The notes beneath the pieces are model-generated. The model saw only the letters and a list, made by a program, of their open reading frames with translations, was not told where the DNA came from and searched no databases. Of a stretch of 64,000 nucleotides of DNA, positions 8,913 to 17,352 are shown piece after piece. This DNA comes from Chitinophagaceae bacterium (lineage in GTDB: Bacteria; Bacteroidota; Bacteroidia; Chitinophagales; Chitinophagaceae): NCBI GenBank assembly GCA_020403455.1, contig JADBXP010000005.1:62001-126000 (forward strand). The letters run 5' to 3'. A program made the translations under genes and the position numbers. Every line of letters begins with the position of its first letter. Positions within the stretch are counted from its first letter, which is position 1.

Positions 8913-9038
8913 TGATATTCTTTTATGACTAAAGGGCAAAATAATTCGTTTTTAACTTATAACCAAATGATTGACAAATACCTGCATTTGTAACTGATTG
9001 ATAATTAAATACACTTTAACATGAATAATTCTGACAAT

Positions 9039-9069
9039 TTGACACTACTATGAAAAATGACTAAATTTG
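9039..9069 (+). promoter_or_regulatory. Promoter TTG-N20-TAAATTTG of miaB
   Basis: The -33 element TTG (9039-9041) is separated by 20 bases from an exact -7 element TAAATTTG (9062-9069). This is the best complete Bacteroidota-type promoter in the window. It lies 15 bases before the miaB ATG and probably drives the whole miaB-secG operon. Confidence 0.75.
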
Positions 9070-9084
9070 CAAAAATATGAACTC

Positions 9085-10524
9085 ATGAGAGAATCCGCCA
9101 TGGAACTGGTGCATGATGAATCCAGGCAGGGTGAAGTTTTTTCTGACAGTAGTACGCATCACCGACCTTTTCAGAAACACTTTTATATTGAAAGTTATGG
9201 CTGCGCCATGAACTTTGCAGATAGCGAAGTGATTGCCTCTTTGCTGCAAAAGGAAGGGTATGGCCCTACCCCGCAACCTGAAAAAGCTCAACTCATTCTC
9301 ATCAATACTTGTTCAATTCGTGATAAGGCAGAGCAAACGATCAGGCGAAGATTGGTTGCGTTGCGTGCAATTAAAAACAGAAACCCTGCAGTTTTAATAG
9401 GAATTCTGGGTTGTATGGCAGAGCGTTTGAAAGAGAAGTTACTCGAACAAGAACAACTGGTAGATTTAGTCGTCGGCCCCGATGCTTATAGAACTCTTCC
9501 ATCCCTTATCAATAGTGCTGATGAAGGGCACAAGGCGGTAAATGTATTGTTGAGCAGAGAGGAAACGTATGGCGACATTGCGCCTTTCCGACTCAACAGT
9601 AATGGAGTTTCTGCATTCATATCAATCATGCGGGGATGTAACAACATGTGCAGTTTCTGTGTAGTACCATTTACACGTGGAAGAGAGAGAAGTCGCGACC
9701 TTCCTTCTATATTGCTGGAAGCAAGGCAGTTGGTTGCTGATGGTTATCGGGAAGTTACTTTGTTGGGACAGAATGTGGATAGTTATTATTGGGTAGACGA
9801 TGCAACAGGAGTTACCATCACTTTTGCCCGTTTACTGGAAGAAGTTGCTTTGATTTCGCCTTTACTTCGGGTACGATTCAGTACTTCCCATCCAAAAGAT
9901 ATTACAGAGGAAGTTTTGCAAACCATCAAACAATATCCCAATATCTGCCGATACATTCATCTACCTGTTCAGAGTGGAAGCAACCGTATTCTGCAATTAA
10001 TGAATAGAACGTATACGCGTGAATGGTACCTGGCTAAAGTGTCGCGCATAAGAGAAGTGCTTCCGGAATGTGGAATTAGTACAGATATAATTGCAGGATT
10101 TTGTACTGAAACGGAGGAAGACCATCAGCAGACATTGGATCTAATGGACCAATGTGACTATGATCTTGCTTATATGTATTTCTACAGTGAGCGGCCCGGA
10201 ACTTTGGCTGAAAGACGATATGAAGATGATGTTCCCGAACCTGTCAAAAAAAGAAGATTACAGGAAATCATAGACTTGCACAGGGGCCAATCTTTGCGCA
10301 GCATGCAAAAGGATGTGAATAAAACCTGGGAGGTGCTGATAGAGGGTAATTCAAAAAAAAGTGATGCTCACTGGCAGGGAAGAACTACGCACAATAAAAT
10401 GGTAGTATTTCCCAAAAATGGTATTTCAGGAAAAGGTGATTATGTACAAGTTTTAATTACCGATTGTACCGCCGGAACACTCATGGGTGAGCAAATCAGT
10501 GAACCGGTACTTAACCAAGCATAA
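9085..10524 (+). CDS. miaB: tRNA-2-methylthio-N6-dimethylallyladenosine synthase
   Basis: This 479-residue radical SAM methylthiotransferase modifies i6A37 of tRNAs to ms2i6A. The N-terminal domain has the three cluster cysteines (SYGCAMN, NTCSIRD and GCMAE). The radical SAM motif GCNNMCSFC follows, with the MiaB-typical [12 protein letters not shown], and a C-terminal TRAM domain. The ATG at 9085 is used because an upstream in-frame TTG at 9067 lies inside the -7 promoter element. The start of the sigma-54 activator gene is 1 base beyond the stop. Confidence 0.95.
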   Translation: MRESAMELVHDESRQGEVFSDSSTHHRPFQKHFYIESYGCAMNFADSEVIASLLQKEGYGPTPQPEKAQLILINTCSIRDKAEQTIRRRLVALRAIKNRNPAVLIGILGCMAERLKEKLLEQEQLVDLVVGPDAYRTLPSLINSADEGHKAVNVLLSREETYGDIAPFRLNSNGVSAFISIMRGCNNMCSFCVVPFTRGRERSRDLPSILLEARQLVADGYREVTLLGQNVDSYYWVDDATGVTITFARLLEEVALISPLLRVRFSTSHPKDITEEVLQTIKQYPNICRYIHLPVQSGSNRILQLMNRTYTREWYLAKVSRIREVLPECGISTDIIAGFCTETEEDHQQTLDLMDQCDYDLAYMYFYSERPGTLAERRYEDDVPEPVKKRRLQEIIDLHRGQSLRSMQKDVNKTWEVLIEGNSKKSDAHWQGRTTHNKMVVFPKNGISGKGDYVQVLITDCTAGTLMGEQISEPVLNQA

Positions 10525-10525
10525 C

Positions 10526-11791
10526 ATGGACATTCAATCTATAAAAAACCGATTCGGCATTATAGGAAATTCTCCTGCATTGAATCATGCCTTGCATACT
10601 GCAACGCAGGTTGCTGCAACAGATTTAACTGTTTTAATCGTAGGAGAAAGTGGTGTTGGTAAGGAAGTATTTTCACAGATCATACATTCACTTTCAGCAC
10701 GAAAACACAATCCATTCATAGCCGTCAATTGTGGGGCGATACCGGAAGGGACCATTGATTCAGAATTATTTGGCCATGAGAAAGGTGCTTTTACCGGAGC
10801 GGTTGACAGCCGAAAGGGATATTTCGAAACGGTAAATGGGGGTACGATTTTTATGGATGAGATTGGTGAAATGCCCCTGGGAACCCAAGCCCGATTGCTG
10901 CGTGTATTGGAAACAGGTGAGTTCATCAGGGTTGGTTCCTCTAAAGTTCAGAAAACCGATGTTCGGGTGATTGCAGCTACCAACAGAGAACTCCTCGATT
11001 CTACGAGAAGTGGTAAATTCAGGGAAGATCTTTATTACAGGTTGAGTACAGTACCCATTCGGGTTCCGGCCCTGCGCGATAGAAAAGAAGATATCAATCT
11101 CTTATTTCGCAAATTCTCTGCTGATTTTGCCGAACGGTATAAAACAACACCTGTTCAACTGGATGAGGAAGCCAAGCAGGTGTTGATGAACCATGGATGG
11201 CAAGGGAATGTTCGTGAATTGAAAAATATTGCGGAGCAAATATCAGTACTTAGCTCTCAGCAGTTGGTAACCGCCTACGAACTCAAAAAATACCTTCCGG
11301 ACAATCGTGGATCACGTCTTCCTGTTTTATCTTCTTCTCCAGCTGGAACGGGTGCAGAATTTTCCAATGAACGTGAAATCCTCTATAAGTTATTTTTTGA
11401 TATGAAGAAGGAGGTGACAGAGATTAAGAAAATGTTCCTTGAAATTTTACAAAATCCCGGAATGCCCGGCCAGTCGATTCAGGAGGCCAGGGAAAGACTT
11501 ATGGGTGACCTTTCAGCACTTTCAGAACAGACCCTGGTAACACCGGTAGCTGTCCCTCCTACCCTTATTTCCACACCCGCTGTATCCTCTCAACCGGTAC
11601 TTCTTCATGATGATGAGATTCATCAGCATGTTGAAGTTGAAGAGTCACTGAATATAGTGGACAAAGAGAAGGAATTGATCTTAAAAGCCCTCAAGAAACA
11701 CAAGGGAAAGCGTCGGGATGCCTCCAATGATCTTGGCATCAGCGAAAGAACATTGTACAGAAAACTGAAGGAATATGACATTGAAGAATAA
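10526..11791 (+). CDS. Sigma-54 dependent AAA+ transcriptional activator without receiver domain
   Basis: This 421-residue protein is a sigma-54 activator. It has Walker A GESGVGKE (residues 40-47), the sigma-54 contact loop GAFTGA (87-92), Walker B-type GGTIFMDEIGEM, an arginine-finger region, and a C-terminal Fis-type helix-turn-helix (LILKALKKHKGKRRDASNDL onward). The AAA+ domain starts almost at the N-terminus, so there is no receiver or sensor domain. A variable linker of about 100 residues separates AAA+ from the HTH. It lies between miaB and lptE in what I recall as a common Bacteroidota gene order. What signal it reads is unknown. Confidence 0.9.
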   Translation: MDIQSIKNRFGIIGNSPALNHALHTATQVAATDLTVLIVGESGVGKEVFSQIIHSLSARKHNPFIAVNCGAIPEGTIDSELFGHEKGAFTGAVDSRKGYFETVNGGTIFMDEIGEMPLGTQARLLRVLETGEFIRVGSSKVQKTDVRVIAATNRELLDSTRSGKFREDLYYRLSTVPIRVPALRDRKEDINLLFRKFSADFAERYKTTPVQLDEEAKQVLMNHGWQGNVRELKNIAEQISVLSSQQLVTAYELKKYLPDNRGSRLPVLSSSPAGTGAEFSNEREILYKLFFDMKKEVTEIKKMFLEILQNPGMPGQSIQEARERLMGDLSALSEQTLVTPVAVPPTLISTPAVSSQPVLLHDDEIHQHVEVEESLNIVDKEKELILKALKKHKGKRRDASNDLGISERTLYRKLKEYDIEE

Positions 11792-11822
11792 CTTTCCGTC
11801 CGACTATTCTGCTTCCGGACTG

Positions 11823-12317
11823 ATGCGCTACACAACCTTGTGTATAACACTGCTTCTATTGGTATCCTGTGGGATATACAAGTTCAATGATGCCTCGATT
11901 GATCCGAACATCAAGACCGTAAAAATTGGATACATTGATAACAAAGCCCGCTACATCAACCCACAGTTTGCAGCTAAGTTGACCGATCGGATACAACAAA
12001 AAATTATTTCAGCTACCAAACTAACCAGAACGAACAACGACGATGCAGATTATGTGATTACTGGTGTCATCACCAATTATGATGGTAGCCAAACGGTTGG
12101 TGTAAGTGCAACTCAGGCTGCAGCTAATCGATTGACAGTTACTGTTCATATCGTATTACGCAACAACAAAGAAAATAAAACAGATGAATTTGATGTGAGC
12201 AGAAGCTTTGATTATCCTGCCACTCAATCATTCAGTGTTGCTGAGGCTCAATTATCAGATGAAGTGGTTCGCAACCTGACAGATGACATTTTTAACCGCA
12301 TTTTTTCTAATTGGTAA
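11823..12317 (+). CDS. lptE: LptE-like lipoprotein (LPS assembly)
   Basis: This 164-residue protein begins with a lipoprotein signal ending in the lipobox LVSC (MRYTTLCITLLLLVSC). The mature part, with VKIGYIDNKARYINPQFAAKLTDRI-type sequence and the conserved DADYVITGVITNY strand, fits the Bacteroidota LptE family. LptE is the outer-membrane partner of LptD in inserting lipopolysaccharide. The ATG at 11823 is favoured because it puts the lipobox at the right distance; an earlier in-frame ATG at 11775 overlaps the preceding gene. Confidence 0.85.
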   Translation: MRYTTLCITLLLLVSCGIYKFNDASIDPNIKTVKIGYIDNKARYINPQFAAKLTDRIQQKIISATKLTRTNNDDADYVITGVITNYDGSQTVGVSATQAAANRLTVTVHIVLRNNKENKTDEFDVSRSFDYPATQSFSVAEAQLSDEVVRNLTDDIFNRIFSNW

Positions 12318-12331
12318 CCTAGAATCAGGCC

Positions 12332-13279
12332 ATGAACCCACTGCAGGAAAAAGCATTGTACCATCTCACCGGTCAACTCGAGAACAACGAGAGGGCTGGT
12401 GCTGCCCTGGAAAAAGCAGTGAGTAGTTACCCCTATTTTGCACCCGCCCAAAACCTGTTGGCTTGTTATTATCAGGCCACCCAGCATCCCTCGGCAACAG
12501 CACAGGCAGCCCGCGCAACACTCTATCATTTCAACCCCCGTTGGTGGGCCTATCAACTGGAAGAAAGCCGAGAAGAGGCAGATGAATGGACTTCACCCGT
12601 TTTTTCCACTCCATCTCAAGATCAGGATCAATTCAAAGATGCCGAAAATAATCCGACACTCATCGCTATCCCACAGGATGATGTTGTAGTACCCAAAGAT
12701 CCTATAGCCATTCCTACTGTGGAAGCTGTTCAGGCCATACTTCGAAAAATTGATGGAGGATCAGAGGAGAATTTGGAGTCAAAAGACAGCTCTGTGGTAC
12801 AATCACCTGTCACCCCAACAGGCATCCCGGATAAATCGCCTGATAAGTTATCCAGTATGCTTTCATCTCAGCTCGAAGCATTTCGTCAACCGGTAACCCC
12901 CAACACTCCCCTCCCATTTGAGCAGTCCGGTCCCATGCACACCGTCGACTATTTTGCTTCACAAGGCATCAAAGTCAATTGGCAAACAGAAGCTAAGGAT
13001 AACCTGACAAAAAAAATGATGAGCTTCACTGACTGGCTAAAACAGGTGAAACAGAATGAAAAGTCCGGAACAGTAACCCAATTGGAGAAAAAAGTAGCCG
13101 AGGATGCCGTTAATTCGGTTCGGAGAGAAGAGGTGGTAACCGAAGCCATGGCAGAGGTTTTGTTGAGGCAAGGCCACCGGGAGCAGGCCATACAGCTTTT
13201 CAAAAAATTAAGTTTCCAGATTCCTGAAAAATCTAGTTATTTTGCAATCCGAATTGAGCAAATCAAATCAACTTTATGA
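12332..13279 (+). CDS. Conserved TPR-like protein of the lptE-secG operon
   Basis: This 315-residue protein has no signal peptide. Residues 1-75 look like paired helices of a tetratricopeptide type (EKAVSSYPYFAPAQNLLACY). The middle, about 85-195, is acidic, proline-rich and probably disordered. The C-terminal half has a conserved-looking segment (VDYFASQGIKVNW, SFTDWLKQVK) and ends in another TPR-like helix pair (LLRQGHREQAIQLFKKLS). I know similar genes at this place in other Bacteroidota but no function. The stop overlaps the secG start by 4 bases (ATGA). Confidence 0.8.
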   Translation: MNPLQEKALYHLTGQLENNERAGAALEKAVSSYPYFAPAQNLLACYYQATQHPSATAQAARATLYHFNPRWWAYQLEESREEADEWTSPVFSTPSQDQDQFKDAENNPTLIAIPQDDVVVPKDPIAIPTVEAVQAILRKIDGGSEENLESKDSSVVQSPVTPTGIPDKSPDKLSSMLSSQLEAFRQPVTPNTPLPFEQSGPMHTVDYFASQGIKVNWQTEAKDNLTKKMMSFTDWLKQVKQNEKSGTVTQLEKKVAEDAVNSVRREEVVTEAMAEVLLRQGHREQAIQLFKKLSFQIPEKSSYFAIRIEQIKSTL

Positions 13280-13626
13280 GCATTCTATTCCTTGTTTTAA
13301 TCGTTTTATCGTCAGTGATACTGGCATTTATCATTTTGATCCAAAACCCTAAGGGTGGTGGTTTGTCAGGAAATGTAGGCGGTATTGGCAACCAATTCAT
13401 GGGTGTCAAGCAAACCACGGATACGCTGGAAAGAGGTACATGGCTTTTTGCGGGTATCATTGCTGTTCTAGCTATCTTTTCTACCCTTTTCCTGAAAGGT
13501 GGCAGTACCATTGATAAAGACTCCATGTTGCAGAAAGTACCTACTTCGCAACCAGCAGCTGCCCCAGCACAAAATGCTGTACCGGTTGCTCCGGCAAATC
13601 CTTCACAGGATTCCGGTAAAAAATAA
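13276..13626 (+). CDS. secG: Preprotein translocase subunit SecG
   Basis: This 116-residue inner-membrane protein has two hydrophobic helices joined by the SecG signature loop (IQNPKGGGLSGNVGG). SecG assists SecYEG during protein export. The C-terminal tail is Ala/Pro-rich, as is common in Bacteroidota SecG. Translation is coupled to the upstream TPR gene through an ATGA overlap, and a strong terminator follows. Confidence 0.93.
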   Translation: MSILFLVLIVLSSVILAFIILIQNPKGGGLSGNVGGIGNQFMGVKQTTDTLERGTWLFAGIIAVLAIFSTLFLKGGSTIDKDSMLQKVPTSQPAAAPAQNAVPVAPANPSQDSGKK

Positions 13627-13649
13627 CCATTTCTTACGTAACTTGTTGA

Positions 13650-13681
13650 CCCTGTCTGTTTCGAACGGACAGGGTTTTTTT
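13650..13681 (+). terminator. Rho-independent terminator after secG
   Basis: CCCTGTC (13650-13656) pairs with GACAGGG (13668-13674), the stem extends inward with further pairs, and seven T residues follow. It ends the miaB-secG transcript, though read-through into mltG 12 bases further on is possible. Confidence 0.88.
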
Positions 13682-13692
13682 ATCGGCAAAAA

Positions 13693-14736
13693 ATGATGAA
13701 AATTTTTCGCTTGCTAAAATGGTTGTTACTGTTGCCTTTATTGGCAATGGGTTACCTGTTTTTCGTTCCTGATACAACGTTTGAGAGCAAAGAAAAATAT
13801 TATCAGATTGGGAATAATATATCTGCAGAGAACATAGCTGCTGATCTTGAAGAGCAGGGTATCATTCGTTTTCCACTGTTATTTAGGCTTTTTTATGGGT
13901 TATATGGTGACTGGGCATTGGTTCAACCCGGAAAATACACTGCAACCAAGGGACAAACCATCTTCCAAACAGCCCGGCAATTGAAGAATAGCAGGAAATC
14001 CATTGTTAAACTGGTCATCAATAGAATTCGGCTCAAGGAAGATTTTGCCAGGCAGGTAGCCAAACAATTTGCAGTTGATTCACCTACTGTAATGGAATTT
14101 ATTCAGTCCAATGATTCACTGAACATGTATGGAGTTGATACGGGCAGTTTTTTCACTATGATTTTACCCGATACATATGAATTCTATCGCAACAGTTCAG
14201 TCCGGGTGATTTTGTCGAAATTGAGAGAACATAGTGAAAGATTCTGGTTACAAAACGATAGAATAAAAAAAGCTTCTGCAATAGGCTTAAGTCCATCAGA
14301 AGTGTACATCCTGGCATCCATTGTTGAAGAAGAAACCAATGATCCGGGTGACAGAGCCTTGATTGCCAGTGTTTATCTGAATCGGTTAAAAAAGGGAATG
14401 CCTTTGCAGGCTTGTCCCACGATTAAATATGCTCTGCGTGATTTTACACTTACCAGGATCTATGAAAAGTACCTCACTGTTCCATCGATGTACAATACTT
14501 ATCAACGGTCAGGTCTTCCTCCGGGTCCTATTTGTACCCCGATTCCAGCCACCATTGATCTGGTATTAAATGCTCCGAAAACCAATTATCTTTATTTTGT
14601 TGCTAAAAGTGATTTTAGCGGTTATCATCATTTTAGTGTTAGTTATTCGGAGCACCAATATTATGCCCGATTGTATCAAAAAGCATTGACAGCGGAGCAG
14701 AACAAAAAAGCAGCAGCAGAGAAAAAGAGGAAATGA
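13693..14736 (+). CDS. mltG: Endolytic murein transglycosylase MltG
   Basis: This 347-residue protein has an N-terminal membrane anchor (LLKWLLLLPLLAMGYLFFV, residues 7-25) and a YceG domain. The catalytic Glu lies in LASIVEEET, followed by the family motifs ASVYLNRLKKGMPLQ and RSGLPPGPI. MltG cleaves nascent glycan strands in the periplasm and helps set their length. Two ATGs at 13693 and 13696 are equally plausible starts. The stop overlaps the YihY start by 4 bases. Confidence 0.94.
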   Translation: MMKIFRLLKWLLLLPLLAMGYLFFVPDTTFESKEKYYQIGNNISAENIAADLEEQGIIRFPLLFRLFYGLYGDWALVQPGKYTATKGQTIFQTARQLKNSRKSIVKLVINRIRLKEDFARQVAKQFAVDSPTVMEFIQSNDSLNMYGVDTGSFFTMILPDTYEFYRNSSVRVILSKLREHSERFWLQNDRIKKASAIGLSPSEVYILASIVEEETNDPGDRALIASVYLNRLKKGMPLQACPTIKYALRDFTLTRIYEKYLTVPSMYNTYQRSGLPPGPICTPIPATIDLVLNAPKTNYLYFVAKSDFSGYHHFSVSYSEHQYYARLYQKALTAEQNKKAAAEKKRK

Positions 14737-15686
14737 AATGGAGGAGAATTATATTGAGGATTCCTTTGATTGCATTCCTGATCAGGAAGAGCAAACATTG
14801 GGTTATACCCGGGTTTCAGCAATTACCGGTTTACGATGTCGTAAAATTTTTCATTCACCAGGTAAACAGGGTCGGACTGAATGAGCGTGCTGCAGCCATT
14901 TCTTTCAATCTGATCATGGCTTTACCTGCCTCTCTTCTTTTTTTGTTTTCGCTTATTCCCTATTTTCCTCAAGCCCAAAAAATGGAGTCGCAAGTGTTGG
15001 CCTTATTCAAGGATATTGCCCCTAACTCTGCCACTTATATTTTTATCAAGGATATACTAGATGGATTACTGGACAAGCATGTTGGAATTTTCTCCTTTGG
15101 TTTCTTGCTAGTCTTGTTTTATGCCTCAAATGCCATGATGGGGGTTATACGCACTTTCGATAAATCAATTGAGGAGAAAAAAGGTTATTTCATGCACCAG
15201 CGCTGGAGAGCCATTCGATTGACACTTTTATTAATTGTACTCGTTGTTGTATCTATCTCTTTGTTGTTACTTGGAAAGAATGAGTTGATATATGTTCTCA
15301 AAAATGTCTTCCATTTTAAGCGAAGTGAACGCATTTTCTGGTGGAATGGTACTCGCTGGGTAACCATCATTGCACTGCTTTATTTTGGAATTGCCTTGGT
15401 TTATAAATACGCACCATCACTCAAAAAACGTTGGAATTTACTGTCCCCGGGTGCCATTCTTGCTACTGCCCTCACCCTGGTTACCACCTTGCTTTTTTCT
15501 TATTGGGTGAATAATTTTGCTGCTTACGACAAGGTATATGGGTCAATAGGAACAGTACTTATACTGATGTTGTTGATTTATTTCAACTCACTGATTTTAC
15601 TGATAGGATTTGAACTGAATGTAAGTATTACGGTTCTTACCCGACAAGCCATTGAAAGACAAAAAAAGGAAGATGGGGCACCTTGA
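14733..15686 (+). CDS. YihY/BrkB family membrane protein
   Basis: This 317-residue protein has about six membrane helices and the family-typical start of the domain, RAAAISFNLIMALPASLLFL, followed by YAPSLKKRWNLLSPGA. The family was once called RNase BN, wrongly; its function remains unsettled, with transport roles proposed. It is translationally coupled to mltG by a 4-base overlap. Confidence 0.88.
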   Translation: MKWRRIILRIPLIAFLIRKSKHWVIPGFQQLPVYDVVKFFIHQVNRVGLNERAAAISFNLIMALPASLLFLFSLIPYFPQAQKMESQVLALFKDIAPNSATYIFIKDILDGLLDKHVGIFSFGFLLVLFYASNAMMGVIRTFDKSIEEKKGYFMHQRWRAIRLTLLLIVLVVVSISLLLLGKNELIYVLKNVFHFKRSERIFWWNGTRWVTIIALLYFGIALVYKYAPSLKKRWNLLSPGAILATALTLVTTLLFSYWVNNFAAYDKVYGSIGTVLILMLLIYFNSLILLIGFELNVSITVLTRQAIERQKKEDGAP

Positions 15687-15695
15687 TAACATACT

Positions 15696-16280
15696 TTATT
15701 GTAAGCCCCATTCTGCTGCAGTTGCTTTATATGCCGGATCTTCCACCGAACGAGCCGTTTCATAATGATTTGCCAGTTGCTTCTGACGATATGCTTCATA
15801 GATGGTAACTGCGCATGCCACCGAAATATTAAGACTTTGTATGATCCCTACCTGTGGAATAATGAAATTGCCATCAGCCCGGTCGCGAAAATCAGCGCTT
15901 ACCCCCTCGTGTTCGTTACCAAAAACCAGTGCTATGGATTCTGTAAGGTTCATGGAATACAGGTCAACAGACTTTTCTGAGAGATGGGTAGTGAAAATCT
16001 TTTGATATTTTTCTTTTAATGTCTGAACACATTTATCTAAATCAGTAAAGTGATGTACTGTAAGCCATTTGGCAGCACTGCTGCTACTTTTAGCACCAAA
16101 ACGTTTGTGGGGACGAATACTGGTATTCAAGACATATATTTCCTGAATGCCAACAGCATCGCAGGTTCGCATCACAGCCGAAATATTATGGGGATCATGA
16201 ACATTTTCCATCACAACCGTGATATCGAATTGTCTTTTCCTTAGAACCCTATCAAGTTTTTCTCTTCTAACCTCATTCAT
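15696..16280 (-). CDS. TrmH-family tRNA/rRNA 2'-O-methyltransferase
   Basis: This 194-residue SPOUT methyltransferase has the three family motifs: VMENVHDPHNISAVMRTCDA (motif 1), ALVFGNEHEGVS (motif 2) and IPQVGIIQSLNISVACAV (motif 3, the knot). It is closest to TrmH, which makes Gm18 in tRNA, but paralogues act on rRNA. The ATG at 16280 overlaps the stop of the epimerase gene by 8 bases. Longer in-frame extensions reaching 16430 lie inside the epimerase coding sequence and are rejected. Confidence 0.9.
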   Translation of the reverse strand: MNEVRREKLDRVLRKRQFDITVVMENVHDPHNISAVMRTCDAVGIQEIYVLNTSIRPHKRFGAKSSSSAAKWLTVHHFTDLDKCVQTLKEKYQKIFTTHLSEKSVDLYSMNLTESIALVFGNEHEGVSADFRDRADGNFIIPQVGIIQSLNISVACAVTIYEAYRQKQLANHYETARSVEDPAYKATAAEWGLQ

Positions 16281-17328
16281 GGGAGATGGTTTTTTTGGAT
16301 GGGATGGTTCTAAGATCAACCTGTTGCAAACCAAGACCGGGTAAACCCGATAATTCAATTTTTCCTTGACGATAGGAAAGTCCATCTGCCAGATCTCTGG
16401 ATAACAATAATGGGCCATCCGCATCAACAAAATCTAATTGGGGTAAAAAATGAGCAATGGCAGCGGAACCAATGCTGCTCTCATTCATACTCCCCATCAT
16501 CACTTTCAGGTTCAATTTTCTGGCTGTTGCGATCATGCGCAAGGCTGGTGTTATACCACTGCATTTGGTAAGCTTGATATTGATGCCATGAAAAAAACCT
16601 GCACATTTTTCAACATCTTTTTCTGCCACACAACTTTCATCTGCCAGCAAAGGAATGGTTGATATGGCCATGAGTTCCTGCATTCCCTCCCAATTATCTT
16701 TTGCCAATGGCTGTTCGACCAATTCAACACCCATTTCTGTAAGTGCAGGGATAATGCGCAGTGCTTCCTCCGTTGACCATCCTGCATTCGCATCTACCCT
16801 GAACCTGGAATTGGTCGAATCTGTTAATTTTTTCATGATCTCGAGATCATGTTCTGTTCCCAGCTTCACTTTGTATATAGGCCATGGGTTGGCTTGAATC
16901 TTTTTCAACATTGATTCAATGGTATCGATACCAATGGTATAATCTGTGAGGGGAGTATTTTCCCAGTTTGTTTTCCAGTATTCAAATAGCGGCAGCCGTC
17001 TCATTTTGCCAAAGAGATCCCAGCCAGCCATATCGAGTGCTGCAATTAAAAAAGGGTGTTCAGGTATCAGGTGGTGCAAAAAATGCCAAAAACGTTCCGG
17101 TGTGGTAAATGCAAATTTTTCAATCATGCTTTTTTTGTCTTGCAAAACCCCAATCATGTCTTCTGTTGTAACCTGATAATAGGTGATAGCAGGTGCTTCC
17201 CCCCACCCTGTAAGATTGCCCAGGGAAAGGGCAACAATGAGTGTAGGTTGATGTGTTTTGGTTCGACCACCGGAAATGGTGAATGGGTACTCAAAAGGGA
17301 GTTCTAAAGACCTGTAATTCAGTTGCAC
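16273..17328 (-). CDS. Dipeptide epimerase (L-Ala-D/L-Glu epimerase type)
   Basis: This 351-residue enolase-superfamily enzyme has the KxK catalytic pair (YKVKLG), the metal ligands in RVDANAGW, VEQPL and LADES, a second-side lysine in INIKLTKC, and the specificity motif DFVDADGP near the C-terminus. These match muconate-lactonizing subgroup epimerases that interconvert L-Ala-D-Glu and L-Ala-L-Glu from recycled peptidoglycan. It follows the glucanotransferase gene by 24 bases and precedes trmH with an overlap. Confidence 0.9.
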   Translation of the reverse strand: MQLNYRSLELPFEYPFTISGGRTKTHQPTLIVALSLGNLTGWGEAPAITYYQVTTEDMIGVLQDKKSMIEKFAFTTPERFWHFLHHLIPEHPFLIAALDMAGWDLFGKMRRLPLFEYWKTNWENTPLTDYTIGIDTIESMLKKIQANPWPIYKVKLGTEHDLEIMKKLTDSTNSRFRVDANAGWSTEEALRIIPALTEMGVELVEQPLAKDNWEGMQELMAISTIPLLADESCVAEKDVEKCAGFFHGINIKLTKCSGITPALRMIATARKLNLKVMMGSMNESSIGSAAIAHFLPQLDFVDADGPLLLSRDLADGLSYRQGKIELSGLPGLGLQQVDLRTIPSKKTISHE

Positions 17329-17352
17329 ATCAATTTTTTGAATAATAAAAAA

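Noticed and set aside
16281..16430. N-terminal extension of the TrmH-family gene
   Set aside because: The added 50 residues lie inside the epimerase coding sequence and are unlike any TrmH. The ATG at 16280 gives the normal start.
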